Origin: Candidatus Woesearchaeota archaeon
GTDB lineage: Archaea > Nanobdellota > Nanobdellia > Woesearchaeales > SM23-78
Direction of reading: 5' to 3'
DNA: 64,000 bases
Assembly: GCA_016930415.1 (NCBI GenBank)
Contig: JAFGGS010000016.1
Coordinates: 331,529-395,528 of the forward strand
The notes under the pieces are model-generated. The model did not search any database. It was given only the letters and a program-made list of their open reading frames with translations, and was not told where the DNA came from. Shown here one piece after another: positions 1 to 9,437 of this stretch (the stretch's first letter is position 1; the number at the start of each line of letters is the position of its first letter). A program made the translations under genes and the position numbers.

Positions 1-2
1 AC

Positions 3-3000
3 AACAACAGCGAAACAGTGACGATGCAGCATAACAACAGCCTGGATAACCTGTCGCAATCGTTCATAACCTACGAGTCGATGGAGATAAGCGAACTGAT
101 GCTGAGAGCGGCTAGCGGGACTCCCGAGCTCTTCAGCACGAACATACTGCTCCGCGGAGGAAACTCCACAAATCCCAACAGCACGACGTACAGGAACGTC
201 ACGCTCAACAATTCATACGAAGGGAACCAGAGCTTCTCATGGGCCAATGCGACCTTCCAGACGCAGTTCACGCTCCAGCCAGGCACATGGTACTGGATCA
301 CCATGGCGCAAGCCAACACGACCCACTTCTTCAGCTGGGAAGCCAACCTTGACGGCTACTCGGAAGGCAGTTGTTCCGCAAACAACAGCATAGACCTCCT
401 GTTCAAGGCCATAGATATCTACAAGTACAGCACAATCGTCAACTCAACCGAGGGGAGTAACACGATAGAGGTGTGCGAGAGGAACTCAGCCAGCAACTCA
501 GACTGCTCACTGACGAACTACAAGGCAGACACAAACCCGCCAGTCCTGGCAGTTCCCACAGAGACCTCTGACCCGATGGAGTTCGGGAACACGTCATCCC
601 AGTTCATAAGGATAACAGTCACTGACGCCGTGAGTTCCATAAACACGGCAGTGATAGAGACTGAGGGCACCAACCACACTATGGACGGCCTGGGAGGAGG
701 ACAGTACGAGTACAGGTGGGACATATACAATACCACAGAGATAGGCATGCACTATTACAGGATCTACGCCAACGACAGCGTGGACAACAGGAACAACACA
801 AGGATGTACAACTTCACAGTCAGGGATAGCCTCCCGCCGGAGACCACGCTGCTGAACTACACTCCCAACACGAATTCAGACCTGGACCCTGAAGTCAACA
901 TCTCGATAAACTACACCATAAGCGACTACGTGCAGGTCACTGAGGCCAGGCTGCAGTACGCCACCGCAAGCAACGCGGCAATCAATAACTGGACAAACGT
1001 CACTATGAGCAACATCAGCTCGAACTTCTACTCTAACTTCACGCCTCTCGACGAGGGGAACTGGTCTTTCAGAGCTTATGCAATCGACCCTTACAACAAT
1101 AGCGTGAACACCAGCATGAACAACATAAGCGTCTTCTACGACAGGACCTGGGTGTTTAGCCCTGACGAGATGGAGACAGTCTTCACCACTGAGGGCGCGA
1201 GCGTGAGCCTCGGCAACATCACCATAAACAACACAGGAGACACCCAGCTGAACTTCACGCTGGCACAGACAAGCGGACTCCCCACAGTCACCATTACACC
1301 CAACAGTATAACGATAGGCATAGCTGACAGCCAGATGATAAACCTGTCAACCACTGCGCCAGCGCAGAACCCGACGCCTTATCCATACAGCATCGACATA
1401 GCATGCGACACTTCAGGCTGCGAGAGTGCGAACGAGACAGTCTACGGCTACATGATGGTCGGGCAGGGCGGCCCGTTCATAACACACTCTGAATTCCTGT
1501 ACAGCTACGAAGTGGTGCAGGGAGACAGGAGCGTGCCCCTGAACGTGACCTTGAAGAACATCGGGAACGAGACAGCGTACAACATAAGTGTCGATTGGGT
1601 GCTTCCAACAGGATGGTTCTCTGACGATAATGTGAGCGCGTTCTTCGCCAACATGACACCCTACGCAACCACGTTCGTGACTGAGAGCCACGGAATAGTC
1701 GGATCAGTCCTCCTGAACGCGACCGTGGGACTGCAAAACCTGACAGTAAACATAGTATACTACACGACTGTGGGGGCGCAGAGGACCTACACAATAACAA
1801 AGACAGTGGATGTAGTATACCCGCAGGATTATGAACCGCCAGAGACAGGAGGAGGAACCACCACCACGACAGGCGGAGGCGGCGGTGGAGGCGCAGGTAC
1901 TGGAGGAGGAGGCATCCCGCCAGCGCCGAAGAGCTTCAACCTCACGATCGACGTCCCTGAGAGGATCACCATATTAAGAGGCCAGAACAGGACCATACAG
2001 GTCAACCTGACGAACGACAACCAAGCGTACTTCTACGACTTGACGCTAAGGCTTGAAGGCTACCCGACTAGGAGATACTCCATAAGCCCTGCAAACATCA
2101 GCGTCCTAAACCCTGGAGAGACCAAGGCGTTCAACGTATATATAGACGTGCCTGTCTATATGGGATACTCCCTCAACCTGTTGATGCTAAGCTTCAAGGG
2201 TAAGAGCCAGGAGCGCCTGAACGCATCCAAAAGCAGCTATGAGCAGACCAAGACTATGACGCTCATAGTATCGGAGATTGACGAGAGCGAGTCTGCAGGC
2301 TGCATCGCAGAGTCCGAGGCCTTCCTGCTGGAGATGCAGGCAGAGAACTTCAGCACCGCGAGAGTAGAAGCGCTCCTGGCAGAGGCTAAGGACGCATTCG
2401 CGACTCTCGACTACACCTTAGTCAAGAACAACTGCGAAGCCATAAAGACCCTCAAAGAGACCTCGTTCGAGCTCAGGCAGAGGATGTCAAGCCTGCTTGA
2501 GGAGGCAACCAACGCCCAAAAGGAAGGGTATGACATGAGAAACATCCTCAGGCTCCTCAACATATCCCAGGAGATGTTCCAGACAGGAGAGTACGAGAAG
2601 GCGCTCGAAAGAGTCCAGAGGACAGAGGAGGCCATGGCGCTCCAGGTCCAGACAGAAGACGCAAAACTAGGCAGGCGGCTTGCAAGGTTCCTCTCCAAAT
2701 ACTGGTGGGCAGTCATAATCTTCCTGGGAATAATGACTTATGTGAGCGGGATATACTATCAGAAGCACGTCCAGCAGCAGATAAAAGACAGGCTAGAGAG
2801 CCTCGGCAATGAGGAGGAATCAATAACAGAAGTCATGAAGAAGCTCCAGGAAGGATACTTCGCCCAGAAGAATGTGAGCACGAAAGTGTATGACCTGACA
2901 ATGCAGGACTACAAGAACAGGCTGGCAGAGATCGAGAACGAGAAGATCGACCTGAAGAACAAGAAGGTCAGGATGTTCAAGACTGACAACACCTACGAAG

Positions 3001-3398
3001 GCCTGCTCGTGCAGAAGGAGGAGATGCTCGCGCTAGTACGGGAACTCCAGGAGAACTACTTTGTCAACACCAAGATCGACAAGAGCACCTACACCAGGGC
3101 TTTCACGACCTTCAAGAGGAAACTCGCAGAGATCGAGAAGAAGATAAAGGTGAAGAAAAGGGAGATTGATACGAAGGAAGCAAGAAAGGGTGAAGAGACG
3201 GCGCAGGCCCGGGAAGCCCAGACCACAAGACCAACAGCCTCGCATGAGCCTGACAAGAAAAATATACTTGAGCAGAGGAGCGAGATGAACCCTAAAGTGA
3301 AGAGAGAGAAGAGGCCTGAAGGCGACGAAGAGAAAGATGATAAGAAGAACAAGAAGAAAAAGAGGCTCTCATACCTCCACAAGAAGCTCAACGAATGA
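3..3398 (+). CDS. Partial membrane-anchored surface protein with cytoplasmic helical hairpins
   Basis: The reading frame is open to the left edge, so the N-terminus lies outside the window; a GTG at 18 is probably internal. About 890 residues are extracellular, rich in Asn-X-Ser/Thr sequons and Ig-like beta repeats. A Gly/Thr-rich linker (nt 1850-1915) precedes a NEW3/CARDB-like beta domain (nt 1936-2270) and a helical region (nt 2290-2690). One membrane span follows (nt 2692-2755). The cytoplasmic tail carries two copies of a helical hairpin containing LQExYF (nt 2812-2965 and 2995-3170) and ends in a Lys/Glu-rich stretch. The 1297-residue protein at 27195 has the same order of parts and is a paralogue. 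It lies 98 bp before cheA, on the same strand. Function unknown; a surface adhesin or sensor with a cytoplasmic docking tail is an inference. Confidence 0.85.
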   Translation, partial: NNSETVTMQHNNSLDNLSQSFITYESMEISELMLRAASGTPELFSTNILLRGGNSTNPNSTTYRNVTLNNSYEGNQSFSWANATFQTQFTLQPGTWYWITMAQANTTHFFSWEANLDGYSEGSCSANNSIDLLFKAIDIYKYSTIVNSTEGSNTIEVCERNSASNSDCSLTNYKADTNPPVLAVPTETSDPMEFGNTSSQFIRITVTDAVSSINTAVIETEGTNHTMDGLGGGQYEYRWDIYNTTEIGMHYYRIYANDSVDNRNNTRMYNFTVRDSLPPETTLLNYTPNTNSDLDPEVNISINYTISDYVQVTEARLQYATASNAAINNWTNVTMSNISSNFYSNFTPLDEGNWSFRAYAIDPYNNSVNTSMNNISVFYDRTWVFSPDEMETVFTTEGASVSLGNITINNTGDTQLNFTLAQTSGLPTVTITPNSITIGIADSQMINLSTTAPAQNPTPYPYSIDIACDTSGCESANETVYGYMMVGQGGPFITHSEFLYSYEVVQGDRSVPLNVTLKNIGNETAYNISVDWVLPTGWFSDDNVSAFFANMTPYATTFVTESHGIVGSVLLNATVGLQNLTVNIVYYTTVGAQRTYTITKTVDVVYPQDYEPPETGGGTTTTTGGGGGGGAGTGGGGIPPAPKSFNLTIDVPERITILRGQNRTIQVNLTNDNQAYFYDLTLRLEGYPTRRYSISPANISVLNPGETKAFNVYIDVPVYMGYSLNLLMLSFKGKSQERLNASKSSYEQTKTMTLIVSEIDESESAGCIAESEAFLLEMQAENFSTARVEALLAEAKDAFATLDYTLVKNNCEAIKTLKETSFELRQRMSSLLEEATNAQKEGYDMRNILRLLNISQEMFQTGEYEKALERVQRTEEAMALQVQTEDAKLGRRLARFLSKYWWAVIIFLGIMTYVSGIYYQKHVQQQIKDRLESLGNEEESITEVMKKLQEGYFAQKNVSTKVYDLTMQDYKNRLAEIENEKIDLKNKKVRMFKTDNTYEGLLVQKEEMLALVRELQENYFVNTKIDKSTYTRAFTTFKRKLAEIEKKIKVKKREIDTKEARKGEETAQAREAQTTRPTASHEPDKKNILEQRSEMNPKVKREKRPEGDEEKDDKKNKKKKRLSYLHKKLNE

Positions 3399-3417
3399 TC
3401 CGGGAATAGAAACAGAT

Positions 3418-3431
3418 AAATACTTAAATGA
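3418..3431 (+). promoter_or_regulatory. Possible TATA box for cheA
   Basis: The AT-rich element AAATACTTAAATGA lies about 70 bp before the cheA start. A start site near 3450 would leave a 45-nt leader containing the purine-rich stretch AAAAAAAGAGGTCGGAAGG. The match to an archaeal TATA box is only fair, and read-through from the upstream surface-protein gene is also possible. Confidence 0.4.
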
Positions 3432-3496
3432 TTAACCTGAAAAGAACCATCAGGGATATACTGAAAAAAAGAGGTCGGAAGGGGGCTTGAAGAATA

Positions 3497-5455
3497 ATGG
3501 ATATGTCTCAGTATAAGCAGGAATTTCTCTCAGAGGCAAGAGAGCACCTTGAACAGATAAACGAAGGTCTCCTCGCCCTGGAAAAAGACCCTTCTGACTC
3601 AGAGAACATCAACAAGGTGTTCAGGTCATTTCACACGCTGAAAGGCAACTCAGGAGCCATGGGCTACCAGAAGTTCGCTGAGCTCGCACACGTACTGGAG
3701 GACCTGCTCTCAAGGATACGCGAAGGAAAAATCCAGATAGGCCAGGAGATAATGGACTTAGTCTTTGAGGGATGCGACGTGATCGACAGCGGACTCACCG
3801 CCATAGAGAAGAACACTCCTGAGGAATTCAGCGCAGAAGGGATAATAAGTGAGGTACAGAAGTTCACGCAGGAGAGGCAGGATACGGCCAGCATAAGCAT
3901 GGAGGCCAAAGCCCGCCTAAACGAGAATGACCAGATAATGATCGATCAGAGGAAGAGCGCAGGAAACAACGTCTTCCGCCTGGTTACGGTCTTCGAGTCA
4001 GGGAACCAGCTCAAGGGGCCGAAAGCGATGGTCATGCTCAGGCTAATCAGGGGAGCAGGGGAAGTCATAAAGACAAACCCTTCTGAGGAGAGCGTAAGGG
4101 AAGGACGTTTCAGCACAGAATTCGAGACCCTACTCTCCACCAGGAAGAGCAAGGAGGAGATAACAGAGATAGTCAATAGGCTCACGGGAATCAAGCACAT
4201 CTTCGTCCTCACAATGGAGGAGACATATGAGAAGCCCAAGGAGACTGTGCACGAAGAGAAGGAGCATGCAAAGAGCCAGATACTCAAAGGCCACCACGAT
4301 GAGGTCCTAAAGCAGATACAAAGCGTAAGGGTCAACATGAACAAGCTTGACAAGCTCATGAACCTCGTTGGAGAACTGCTCATAAGCAACATCAGGCTCC
4401 AGGACATAGACAAGAAACAGGACTACACTCATCTCAAGACCACGCTAAAGGCGATCGACAGGCTTATACTTGACCTTCAGGACGAGGTCATGACTGTCCG
4501 CATGATACCCATAGGCAACGTATTCAACAGGTTCACCAGGATGGTCCGGGACCTGTCAATGAAGGAAGGCAAGAAAGTCAACCTGATAATAGAAGGATCA
4601 GAGATGGAGTTCGACAGGACAGTCCTAGACCAGATCGGAGACCCGCTCGTGCACATATTAAGGAACTGCGTAGACCACGGCATAGAGACTCCTGAAGAGA
4701 GGATGAACGCCGGAAAGCCAGAAGTAGGCACGATCAAGCTGATAGCCAAGAGGGAGAAGAACAGTGCGACCATCAGGATAAGCGATGACGGCCAAGGGAT
4801 AGACCCTAAGCTCATCAAAGAGACTGCCATCAAGAAGGGCAAGATAACCGCAAAAGATGCAGAGAAGATGAGCGAACAAGAATTGCAGATGCTCGTCTTC
4901 AAGCCAGGAATGAGCACCAATAAGATAGTCACTGAAGTGAGCGGACGCGGAGTCGGGATGGATGTGGTCATCACGAAGACCAAAGAGCTAGGTGGAAGCG
5001 TAAGGCTCCACTCAGAAGTCGGGAAAGGCACCAGGGTCACGCTAACGCTCCCTCTTAGCGTCGCGATCATAAGCGCACTGCTCATCAGGGTGGCGAATGA
5101 CATCTTCGCAATACCTCTGAACGCGATTGACCAGACAGTCGACCTGGAGACAAGTAACATAAAGACCATCCAAGGCCACGAACTCTTCGTGCTCAGGGGG
5201 AATGAAATACCCTTGTTCTGGCTCCACGACCTACTAGGAACCGCACCGCAGGAGAAGAAAGATAAGTTGACGGTGCTCATAGTCAACAAAGATGAGGAGA
5301 AAGTAGGCTTGGTTACTGACGAAATATTATCCCAGCAGCAGATACTGATAAAAGGTCTCCAGGACAGCGTGAAAGGACTGAGAGGAGTGTCCGGCGCGAC
5401 AATACTTGGGGATGGCAGTGTAGCGCTCATACTAGAAGTGGACACTTTAGTATGA
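3497..5455 (+). CDS. cheA: Chemotaxis histidine kinase CheA
   Basis: CheA is the central kinase of the chemosensory pathway. It autophosphorylates and passes phosphate to CheY and CheB at receptor arrays. Visible domains: an Hpt (P1) domain at residues 1-105 with the phospho-accepting histidine H46 in FHTLKG; a probable CheY/CheB-binding P2 region at about 155-245; dimerisation helices at about 275-340 (NKLDKLMNLVGELL); a HATPase with N-box HILRNCVDHGIE (about 387-398), G1 DDGQGID (430-436) and G2 GRGVGMD (483-489); and a C-terminal CheW-like domain (about 520-650). The length of 652 residues is normal and all key motifs are intact. The ATG at 3497 follows a purine-rich leader. It heads the cluster cheA-cheY-cheY-cheC-cheD-receptor-cheW. 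Confidence 0.97.
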   Translation: MDMSQYKQEFLSEAREHLEQINEGLLALEKDPSDSENINKVFRSFHTLKGNSGAMGYQKFAELAHVLEDLLSRIREGKIQIGQEIMDLVFEGCDVIDSGLTAIEKNTPEEFSAEGIISEVQKFTQERQDTASISMEAKARLNENDQIMIDQRKSAGNNVFRLVTVFESGNQLKGPKAMVMLRLIRGAGEVIKTNPSEESVREGRFSTEFETLLSTRKSKEEITEIVNRLTGIKHIFVLTMEETYEKPKETVHEEKEHAKSQILKGHHDEVLKQIQSVRVNMNKLDKLMNLVGELLISNIRLQDIDKKQDYTHLKTTLKAIDRLILDLQDEVMTVRMIPIGNVFNRFTRMVRDLSMKEGKKVNLIIEGSEMEFDRTVLDQIGDPLVHILRNCVDHGIETPEERMNAGKPEVGTIKLIAKREKNSATIRISDDGQGIDPKLIKETAIKKGKITAKDAEKMSEQELQMLVFKPGMSTNKIVTEVSGRGVGMDVVITKTKELGGSVRLHSEVGKGTRVTLTLPLSVAIISALLIRVANDIFAIPLNAIDQTVDLETSNIKTIQGHELFVLRGNEIPLFWLHDLLGTAPQEKKDKLTVLIVNKDEEKVGLVTDEILSQQQILIKGLQDSVKGLRGVSGATILGDGSVALILEVDTLV

Positions 5456-5478
5456 ATGATCCTGGAAAAGGCGCAGGA

Positions 5479-5494
5479 CCGATAAGTTTAAAAG
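5479..5494 (+). promoter_or_regulatory. Promoter before the first cheY
   Basis: CCGATAAGTTTAAAAG combines a BRE-like CCGATA with the TATA-like AGTTTAAAAG. It lies 95 bp before the cheY ATG at 5579, which would leave a leader of about 60 nt ending in A/G-rich sequence with a GAGG. It suggests that the second part of the cluster can be transcribed apart from cheA. Confidence 0.5.
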
Positions 5495-5578
5495 AATACG
5501 AGAACGTAAGATACACAACCAATTAAGTATGCTATCAAGCTCTAGAAAAAAAGAAAAAAAAGAAGAGGCAAAGAAAAA

Positions 5579-5935
5579 ATGGCTAAGATAATAGTTGTGG
5601 ATGACTCCAACCTGATTGCCGCGGTGATCTCGCATTTCGCAAAAGGATATGATTGTGAGATCCTGACAGCAAGAGACGGGGAAGAGGCGATCGAGAGGTA
5701 CAAGTCCGAGAAGCCGGACCTGGTCTTCCTGGACATAAAGATGCCAAAGATGAACGGAATACAAGCTCTTGAAGAGATCAGGAAGATAGATCCTGAAGCG
5801 AAAGTCGTCATGTGCACTGCGCTGAAAGAGAAGGCCCAGGAGGAGAAGGCCAAGGCATTAGGGGCGTGCGGCTACATCACTAAGCCCTTCACGAAAGAGG
5901 ACATCACAAGCATACTGAAGAAATACCTGAAATGA
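5579..5935 (+). CDS. cheY: CheY-type response regulator (first copy)
   Basis: Single receiver domain of 118 residues with no output domain. Acidic pocket D8-D9, phospho-acceptor D52 (in FLDIKMP), T80 and K102 (TKPF) are all present, so it should accept phosphate from CheA. It resembles the third copy at 11963 more than the adjacent second copy: both have the stretch KAKALGACGYI and the same MCT-x-LKE-x-AQE run, and they share 32 identical bases (5846-5877 and 12236-12267). In archaea CheY normally acts on the archaellum through CheF; no archaellum genes are visible here, so its target is open. Confidence 0.95.
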   Translation: MAKIIVVDDSNLIAAVISHFAKGYDCEILTARDGEEAIERYKSEKPDLVFLDIKMPKMNGIQALEEIRKIDPEAKVVMCTALKEKAQEEKAKALGACGYITKPFTKEDITSILKKYLK

Positions 5936-5975
5936 TAGTATATATTCGGAAAAAAGAGAGGGGTGTCAAAGAAAA

Positions 5976-6341
5976 ATGAAAATACTAATCGTGGATGACT
6001 CCGCGTTCATGCGGACAATGATAAAAAATGTTCTTAAAGACGGCAACCACGAGATATTTGAGGCAGGAAACTTCGACGAAGCAGTCAAGGCTTTCAAGGA
6101 GAACAAGCCAGCACTCATCTTCCTCGACGTCATAATGCCCGGAAAGAACGGAGTGGAGACGCTAAAAGAGATAAAGAACATCGACAAGGAAGCCCACGTG
6201 GTGATGTGCACATCAATCGGGGGGCAACAGAAGATCATAGACGAGTCGGTTTCGGCAGGGGCGGATGACTTCATCATAAAGCCTTTCAAGGCAGAGGACA
6301 TACAGAAAGTAGTGAACAACATAGCCAATCCTGCAAAATAA
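5976..6341 (+). CDS. cheY: CheY-type response regulator (second copy)
   Basis: Single receiver domain of 121 residues. D7-D8, phospho-acceptor D51 (FLDVIMP), T79 and K102 are present. The N-terminal helix reads DDSAFMRTMI, the classic CheY/CheB form, unlike the neighbouring copy (DDSNLIAAVI), so the two may have different partners. It is followed after 15 bp by cheC, whose product would be expected to dephosphorylate CheY proteins. The reading frame starts at ATG 5976 after a GAGGGGTG-containing leader. Confidence 0.95.
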   Translation: MKILIVDDSAFMRTMIKNVLKDGNHEIFEAGNFDEAVKAFKENKPALIFLDVIMPGKNGVETLKEIKNIDKEAHVVMCTSIGGQQKIIDESVSAGADDFIIKPFKAEDIQKVVNNIANPAK

Positions 6342-6356
6342 GCCCGGGTGATATAT

Positions 6357-7010
6357 ATGGAAGAAAAAGAAACCGGGCAAAAAGTAAAGCTTACATCACT
6401 TGAACTGGACGCACTCAAAGAGATGGGAAACATCGGGACTGGAAATGCAGCGACATCCCTCTCAAAGTTCATCAACAAGAACGTCGACATGAACTTTCCC
6501 GAGACAAAGTTCGTCCACGTGAGCAAGTTCTCAGAGACAGTAGGCGGCCCAGAGAAGATGGTGGTGGGAATCTACCTCCAGATCAGCGGTGAAGTCCATG
6601 GCGAAGCCATGTTCTTGTTCCCTGAAAAAGGGGCTTATGAGCTAATCGACCTCATACTGTCCAAACCACTTGGGACGACCAAGCGAATGGATGACATGGA
6701 CAAGTCAGCCTTCATGGAACTATCCAACATACTGACAGGATCATTCCTGAACGCTCTTGGAAACATGCTCGAAGCGAAGATACTCCCGTCAGTCCCGCAC
6801 GTCGCAGCAGACATGGCACAGACCCTTCTTGACTTCATACTGATAAAGATAAGCAAGTGCGCAGACACGCTTCTCTACGTTAAGACAGGAGTCAACGTGG
6901 AAGGGCATAAGATAGACGGCGAGTTCACAGTCCTCTTCGACCAGGACTCCCTCAAGAAGATAATCTCAAAGATGCATGACAAGTACGGCCTTGAGAGCCC
7001 AGGAGCTTAG
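6357..7010 (+). CDS. cheC: CheY phosphatase CheC, two active sites
   Basis: CheC removes phosphate from CheY-P and is stimulated by CheD in the systems studied. Both phosphatase signatures (D/S-x3-E-x2-N-x22-P) are intact. The first lies in DALKEMGNIGTGNAA with its proline in NFPE; the second lies in SAFMELSNILTG with the proline about 23 residues on. The length of 217 residues is typical. The start is set at ATG 6357 because GGTGAT (6347-6352), a match to the archaeal anti-SD, sits just before it; a GTG at 6348 would lie inside that SD. The second CheC in the window (15325) has only one intact site. Confidence 0.93.
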   Translation: MEEKETGQKVKLTSLELDALKEMGNIGTGNAATSLSKFINKNVDMNFPETKFVHVSKFSETVGGPEKMVVGIYLQISGEVHGEAMFLFPEKGAYELIDLILSKPLGTTKRMDDMDKSAFMELSNILTGSFLNALGNMLEAKILPSVPHVAADMAQTLLDFILIKISKCADTLLYVKTGVNVEGHKIDGEFTVLFDQDSLKKIISKMHDKYGLESPGA

Positions 7011-7127
7011 GCAGGACCCCAAGAAAACGCCGAGCCATCCAGGACGGAAAAGAGGAGAAGACAAGAATATCTGTCACTAACCAACCGATGGCTCGTCAAC
7101 AGCGACAATAACGAAAAAAAGAGGAAA

Positions 7128-7970
7128 ATGACCGACATAGTAGTGGACATGGGATCAGTGGCGCTAGGATACGAGCATGACAACCTGATATCAGTAGGAC
7201 TCGGCTCGTGCGTAGGAGTGGCTCTGTACGACCCTGAAAAGAAGATAGGAGGGATGGCGCATATCATGCTTCCTAACAGCAAGGAGATACCAAGCCAGCA
7301 GATAGAAAGAAAAGCGTTGATAGCAGAAAAGGATTCCAAGATAAGAAGCAGCCTGAAAAACACACTGGCCCACCTAGGATTCGCATCAATCACAGAGACA
7401 GAGGAGAAGGAAGGCACGCTTGCAAAATACAAGGAGACCAGCCCCTCAATCGCATTCATAAGCGCGTTCCTCCCGCCGACAAACGGGGTGGACACTGCAA
7501 AAGCCATACTCTCGAAAGAGCCAAACGCGCCCATAGTGATAATGAGCCCGCCAACGGACAGGACCACAATATCATATTATAGCCAAGAAGGCGCAAAAGA
7601 AGTCATGATCTCTCCCTTCACAGAAGAGAGAGTCAGGAGCGTGAGTGAATTCATCCTGGGAATCAACCAACTCAAGTTCGCTGACAAAGCGATACAGGTC
7701 CTGGTAGAGCTCATGGTCAACAGAGGAGCCGACAAGCGCCGCCTGGTAGCCAAGATAGCTGGAGGAGCCCACATGTTCCCCACACTCATGGACGAGGAGG
7801 TCATAAACATAGGGAACAGGAACATAAACATCTCCAAGAAGAACCTGAAAGAGATGGGCATCCCTCTGGAGGCAGAAGAGACAGGAGCCAGCATAGGAAG
7901 GACTGTGACGTTAGAAGTGGCCACTGGAAAGCTCAGGATAAAGACCAAGGACGGCATAAAAGAACTATAG
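7128..7970 (+). CDS. cheD: CheD receptor deamidase with an inserted pseudo-receiver domain
   Basis: CheD deamidates receptor glutamines and binds CheC. The CheD fold is split here. Residues 1-60 carry GLGSCVG with catalytic C28 and AHIMLP with H45; residues 184-280 carry ADKAIQ, AKIAGGAHMF, IGNRN and TGxxxGRT. Between them, about residues 62-179 look like a response-regulator receiver: ALIAEKDSKIRSSL resembles its first strand and helix, and PSIAFISAFLPPTNG its phosphorylation loop. The acceptor Asp is replaced by Ser, the acidic pair is reduced, and the conserved Lys before Pro-Phe is Ser (MISPF). It is therefore a degenerate receiver. Usual CheD proteins are about 160 residues; this has 280. 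The insertion lies in a surface loop, and both halves keep their motifs, so the enzyme is probably active. Confidence 0.9.
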   Translation: MTDIVVDMGSVALGYEHDNLISVGLGSCVGVALYDPEKKIGGMAHIMLPNSKEIPSQQIERKALIAEKDSKIRSSLKNTLAHLGFASITETEEKEGTLAKYKETSPSIAFISAFLPPTNGVDTAKAILSKEPNAPIVIMSPPTDRTTISYYSQEGAKEVMISPFTEERVRSVSEFILGINQLKFADKAIQVLVELMVNRGADKRRLVAKIAGGAHMFPTLMDEEVINIGNRNINISKKNLKEMGIPLEAEETGASIGRTVTLEVATGKLRIKTKDGIKEL

Positions 7971-8035
7971 ATGAGCAGAAGAAAAGAAGAAGCCCGACAA
8001 CAAATCCTGTTGAGGAAAGAAGAAAGGGCAGTAAA

Positions 8036-8045
8036 CTTTATAAAG
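8036..8045 (+). promoter_or_regulatory. TATA box before the receptor gene
   Basis: CTTTATAAAG lies 97 bp before the receptor ATG (8133) in a 162-bp gap after cheD. A start near 8070 would leave a leader of about 60 nt that ends in AAAAAAAGAGGTGGGGAA, a strong Shine-Dalgarno with 5-nt spacing. The receptor and cheW probably form their own transcript. Confidence 0.55.
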
Positions 8046-8132
8046 AAAGAACTCAATAAGGCACATAATTCAGATTACAGCATATCAAACACAAGAAATT
8101 AGCTTATACTTTCGAAAAAAAGAGGTGGGGAA

Positions 8133-9407
8133 ATGGATCTTAAAGATCTACAGAGCCTGAAGATAAAACAAAAATTGTTGATGAGTTCACTAGCCATAGC
8201 CGCCCTCGTTCTGATAGCAGGAATAATCGGGATCGCAACCTCAAACAGCGTACTCAACGAAGCGCGAGACATAGCAAGCCAAGCAGATGCTGGAAGCAGC
8301 TTCCAGGCGTCCGCTGCGATCCAAAGGGCCGAGCAAACCCAAGCGAATGGGATCAACCTGCTGATAATCACGATCCTGGCAGGAATAGCCATCGCAATAG
8401 GCATAGGGCTCTACATGAACAAGATAATCACAACCCCCCTCTCGAAACTGAATGACCTGGCCAAGAGGATGGCATCAGGAGACTTGACTGTCGACGTGAA
8501 TGAGGACCTCAAGAAATCAAATGACGAGATAGGGGTGCTCGCAAGATCCTTCGACTCCATGGTCGACAGGATAAGAGGGCTCGTGAACCAGCTAGTAAGG
8601 AACACTGAAGAGACCGCGCAGGCATCAGAGGAGCTCTCGGCGTCAGCAGAAGAAGTCAACGCATCCATGCAGCAAGTAGCGATCACGATGCAGGAAGTCG
8701 CGAAGGGCGCCCAGACGGTCTCAGGCAACGTCAACCAGGCACAGAACGCCTCCAAGAAGACAGAGGAGAACGCCAAGATAGGCACGCAATCAGCGGCATC
8801 CGTCAACACGAAGATGGGAAGCGTGAGCACGACTACCAAGGACGGAGCCGAGAAGATAAGGCTCCTAGGACAGGAATCAAAGAAGATCGGCAAGATTGTC
8901 GAGACGATCAACAACATCTCGGAACAGACGAACCTGCTCGCGCTCAACGCAGCGATAGAGGCGGCGAGGGCAGGAGAGGCAGGACGAGGATTCGCAGTAG
9001 TGGCAGACGAGGTCAGGAAGCTTGCAGAGGAGAGCAGGAAAGCCACAGACCAGATCAGCCAGCTAATCGCAGGCATCCAGACAGAGATCCAGACAGCCGT
9101 CGAGAGCATGGAGAACAACAGCAAAGAGGTCGAGGAAGGCACATCCGCAGTCCAGAACGCACTCATGGCCTTTGAGGCGATCCCGACGCTCATAAACGAA
9201 GTAAACAAGGGACTCCTGGAAGTCAGCGCCATCGCTGAGGAGAACGCGGCTGGAAGCGAGGAGGTAAGCTCGAGCGTCCAGCAGGTATCGGCCTCTATGC
9301 AGCAGGTCAGCCAATCAGCCCAGAAACTCAGCAGCAACGCAGAGTCGCTCAGGCAGATAATCTCCCAGTTCAAGGTGAGCGGTGGAGGAGGCGCTGTCCT
9401 CAAGTGA
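8133..9407 (+). CDS. Methyl-accepting chemotaxis protein with almost no ectodomain
   Basis: Chemoreceptor of 424 residues. There are two membrane spans (about 16-36 and 73-95), a HAMP domain (96-150) and a long cytoplasmic coiled coil. The highly conserved hairpin tip ([19 protein letters not shown] and [18 protein letters not shown]) binds CheA and CheW. Only about 36 residues lie between the spans, too few for a dCache, sCache or four-helix ligand domain. Input must therefore come through the membrane, through HAMP, or from a partner protein. The cytoplasmic part is rich in Glu/Gln pairs that CheR, CheB and CheD could modify. It is the only receptor in the window and is followed by cheW after 30 bp. 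Confidence 0.95.
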   Translation: MDLKDLQSLKIKQKLLMSSLAIAALVLIAGIIGIATSNSVLNEARDIASQADAGSSFQASAAIQRAEQTQANGINLLIITILAGIAIAIGIGLYMNKIITTPLSKLNDLAKRMASGDLTVDVNEDLKKSNDEIGVLARSFDSMVDRIRGLVNQLVRNTEETAQASEELSASAEEVNASMQQVAITMQEVAKGAQTVSGNVNQAQNASKKTEENAKIGTQSAASVNTKMGSVSTTTKDGAEKIRLLGQESKKIGKIVETINNISEQTNLLALNAAIEAARAGEAGRGFAVVADEVRKLAEESRKATDQISQLIAGIQTEIQTAVESMENNSKEVEEGTSAVQNALMAFEAIPTLINEVNKGLLEVSAIAEENAAGSEEVSSSVQQVSASMQQVSQSAQKLSSNAESLRQIISQFKVSGGGGAVLK

Positions 9408-9437
9408 TCCTAAAGAACAATCTCAAGGAATGACAAA

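Noticed and set aside
4477..5445. Long open frame of 322 codons antisense to cheA
   Set aside because: It lies wholly within cheA, whose motifs are complete; the product is Ser/Pro/Leu-rich low-complexity sequence with no motif, and no promoter or SD precedes it.
8411..9403. Open frame of 330 codons antisense to the chemoreceptor
   Set aside because: It mirrors the repetitive Ala/Glu/Gln-rich coiled coil of the receptor; the translated product is Ser/Ala/Leu-biased without any recognisable fold.
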